From Pseudonocardia sp. T1-2H (GTDB lineage: Bacteria; Actinomycetota; Actinomycetes; Mycobacteriales; Pseudonocardiaceae), in assembly GCF_038039215.1 (NCBI RefSeq), contig NZ_JBBPCL010000001.1, positions 186,001 to 250,000 of the forward strand: a stretch of 64,000 nt of DNA. The letters run 5' to 3'. Positions 62,955 through 64,000 of this stretch are shown here, piece after piece; the stretch's first letter is position 1, and each line of letters opens with the position of its first letter. The position numbers and the translations under genes are program-made. The notes beneath the pieces were generated by a model. That model worked only from the letters and a program-made list of their open reading frames with translations. It made no database searches and was not told the origin of the DNA.

Positions 62955-64000
62955 ATGCCCCCGCTCACCCTGCACTGGTTCCTGCCCACCAACGGCGACG
63001 GCCGCCAGCTCGTCGGCGGCGGCCACGGCGTCGGCACCGGCTCGGCCGGGTCGATCCGGCCCGCCTCGATCGAGTACCTGACCCAGGTCGCCCGCGCGGC
63101 CGAGCAGGTCGGCTTCACCGGCGCGCTCACCCCGACCGGCGCCTGGTGCGAGGACGCCTGGCTGACGACGGCGATGCTGGTCGCGCACACTGAACGGCTG
63201 AAGTTCCTGGTCGCCTTCCGGCCGGGCTCGATCTCGCCCACCCTCGCGGCTCAACAGGCAGCGACCTACCAGCGCCACTCCAGCGGCCGGCTGCTGCTCA
63301 ACGTCGTGACCGGCGGCGAGTCGAAGGAGCAGCGCGCCTACGGCGACTTCCTCGACAAGGACGGCCGCTACGCCCGCACCCGCGAGTTCCTGCAGGTCGT
63401 GCGGGCGTTGTGGCGCGGTGAGACCGTGGACCTCGACGGCGAGCACGTGCACGTCGAGGGCGCGTTCCTCGACCGGTTGCCCGACCCGGTGCCGCCGATC
63501 TACTTCGGCGGGTCCTCGCCGGTCGCGGGCGACGTGGCCGCCGAGCACGCCGACGTCTACCTGACGTGGGGCGAGCCGCCGGCCCAGGTCGCCGAGAAGA
63601 TCGAGTGGATCCGCAAGCTCGCCGCCGACCGCGGCCGGGCCGTGCGGTTCGGCATCCGGCTGCACGTGATCACCCGCGACATCGCCGAGCAGGCCTGGGC
63701 CCAGGCGGAGTCGCTGCTCGCCGCGCTGGATCCGGTCACGATCGAGGACGTGCAGGCCGGGCTTGCGGCCAGCGAGTCCGAGGGGCAGCGCCGGATGCGC
63801 GCGCTGCACAACGGCCGGCACGGCGGCACCGCGAAGAGTCTGGAGATCGCGCCGAACCTCTGGGCCGGGGTCGGTCTCGTTCGCGGCGGCGCCGGGACCG
63901 CGCTGGTCGGCAGCCACACCGAGGTCGCCGACCGGATGAGTGAGTACCACGAGGCCGGCATCGACGAGTTCGTGCTCTCCGGCTACCCGCATCTCGAGGA
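62955..64000 (+). CDS. ssuD: SsuD-like alkanesulfonate monooxygenase (3' partial)
   Basis: 348 residues seen, missing about the last 30-40. LTLHWFLPTNGDGRQLVGGGHG, IEYLTQVARAAEQVGFTGALTPTGAWCEDAWLTTAML, FLVAFRPGSISPTLAAQQAATYQRHSSGRLLLNVVTGGE and PPIYFGGSSPVAGDVAAEHADVYLTWGEPP are all SsuD-like. SsuD releases sulfite from alkanesulfonates with FMNH2. ATG at 62955 follows gaagga. The leader peptide before it suggests independent sulfur control. Confidence 0.94.
   Translation, partial: MPPLTLHWFLPTNGDGRQLVGGGHGVGTGSAGSIRPASIEYLTQVARAAEQVGFTGALTPTGAWCEDAWLTTAMLVAHTERLKFLVAFRPGSISPTLAAQQAATYQRHSSGRLLLNVVTGGESKEQRAYGDFLDKDGRYARTREFLQVVRALWRGETVDLDGEHVHVEGAFLDRLPDPVPPIYFGGSSPVAGDVAAEHADVYLTWGEPPAQVAEKIEWIRKLAADRGRAVRFGIRLHVITRDIAEQAWAQAESLLAALDPVTIEDVQAGLAASESEGQRRMRALHNGRHGGTAKSLEIAPNLWAGVGLVRGGAGTALVGSHTEVADRMSEYHEAGIDEFVLSGYPHLE

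Noticed and set aside
1..64000. CRISPR arrays, rRNA genes and complete insertion sequences
   Set aside because: No evenly spaced identical repeats with unique spacers, no rRNA-like stretches, and only one broken transposase were seen.

Overview
The window comes from a very GC-rich actinobacterium, most likely of the Pseudonocardia type. From memory of mycobacterial gene order, the left third follows the mycobacterial glnR-mshD-pst-phoU-LCP-dus neighbourhood, but with a full pstSCAB set and an aromatic-catabolism island that mycobacteria lack there. No database could be searched, so names rest on motifs and synteny.

Region 1 (1-21.7 kb, core chromosome). A folate-binding YgfZ protein and a Fur/Nur-type regulator face a DivIVA-like coiled-coil protein and a long repeat-rich membrane-anchored protein. 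Then come nitrobindin, a sulfur-handling cluster (DUF1416, SseA rhodanese, DUF4395, thioredoxin, DUF2993), GlnR, mycothiol synthase MshD, and the phosphate importer pstSCAB. Two phoU paralogs flank a dodecin. An LCP (LytR-CpsA-Psr) protein, a GGDEF diguanylate cyclase and a Dus tRNA-dihydrouridine synthase follow. PHO-box direct repeats lie upstream of pstS and of both phoU genes.

Region 2 (21.86-55.37 kb, genomic island). A 33.5-kb segment is inserted in a tRNA-Lys(TTT) gene. A second 3' half of tRNA-Lys lies at the far end, and near-identical 22-bp inverted repeats lie just inside both ends. Inside are a wrecked IS481-type transposase and a regulatory trio (pseudokinase-ATPase protein, histidine kinase, LuxR response regulator) that looks like a split version of the Rhodococcus BphS/BphT aromatic sensor. 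Next comes one long plus-strand gene train: dihydrodiol dehydrogenase, Rieske ferredoxin, extradiol dioxygenase, meta-cleavage hydrolase, acetaldehyde dehydrogenase, aldolase, hydratase, and Rieske dioxygenase alpha and beta subunits. It runs straight into an SCP2-like protein and a complete MCE importer: two YrbE permeases, a dedicated ATPase, six MCE proteins, an RND protein, a parvulin and a small membrane protein. A second dioxygenase alpha subunit, a LigB-type ring-cleavage dioxygenase and a flavin/2Fe-2S reductase close it. The genes suggest uptake of a hydrophobic aromatic or steroid-like compound coupled to its degradation to pyruvate and acetyl-CoA.

Region 3 (55.4-64 kb, core again). 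After a truncated luciferase-like monooxygenase comes a sulfur-scavenging operon. It is headed by an S-box (SAM) riboswitch whose 3' strand runs into the ribosome-binding site of a Cys-containing leader peptide. The operon holds a GNAT acetyltransferase, an amino-acid-type ABC importer and two flavin-dependent monooxygenases. A second leader peptide of the same family precedes an SsuD-like alkanesulfonate monooxygenase cut by the window edge.

Quality note: at least ten frame breaks interrupt otherwise normal genes. Four lie at the same heptamer (GAGCTTC), and four at C or G runs of five to seven. They are more likely sequence errors than real mutations, so the affected genes are annotated as single genes.
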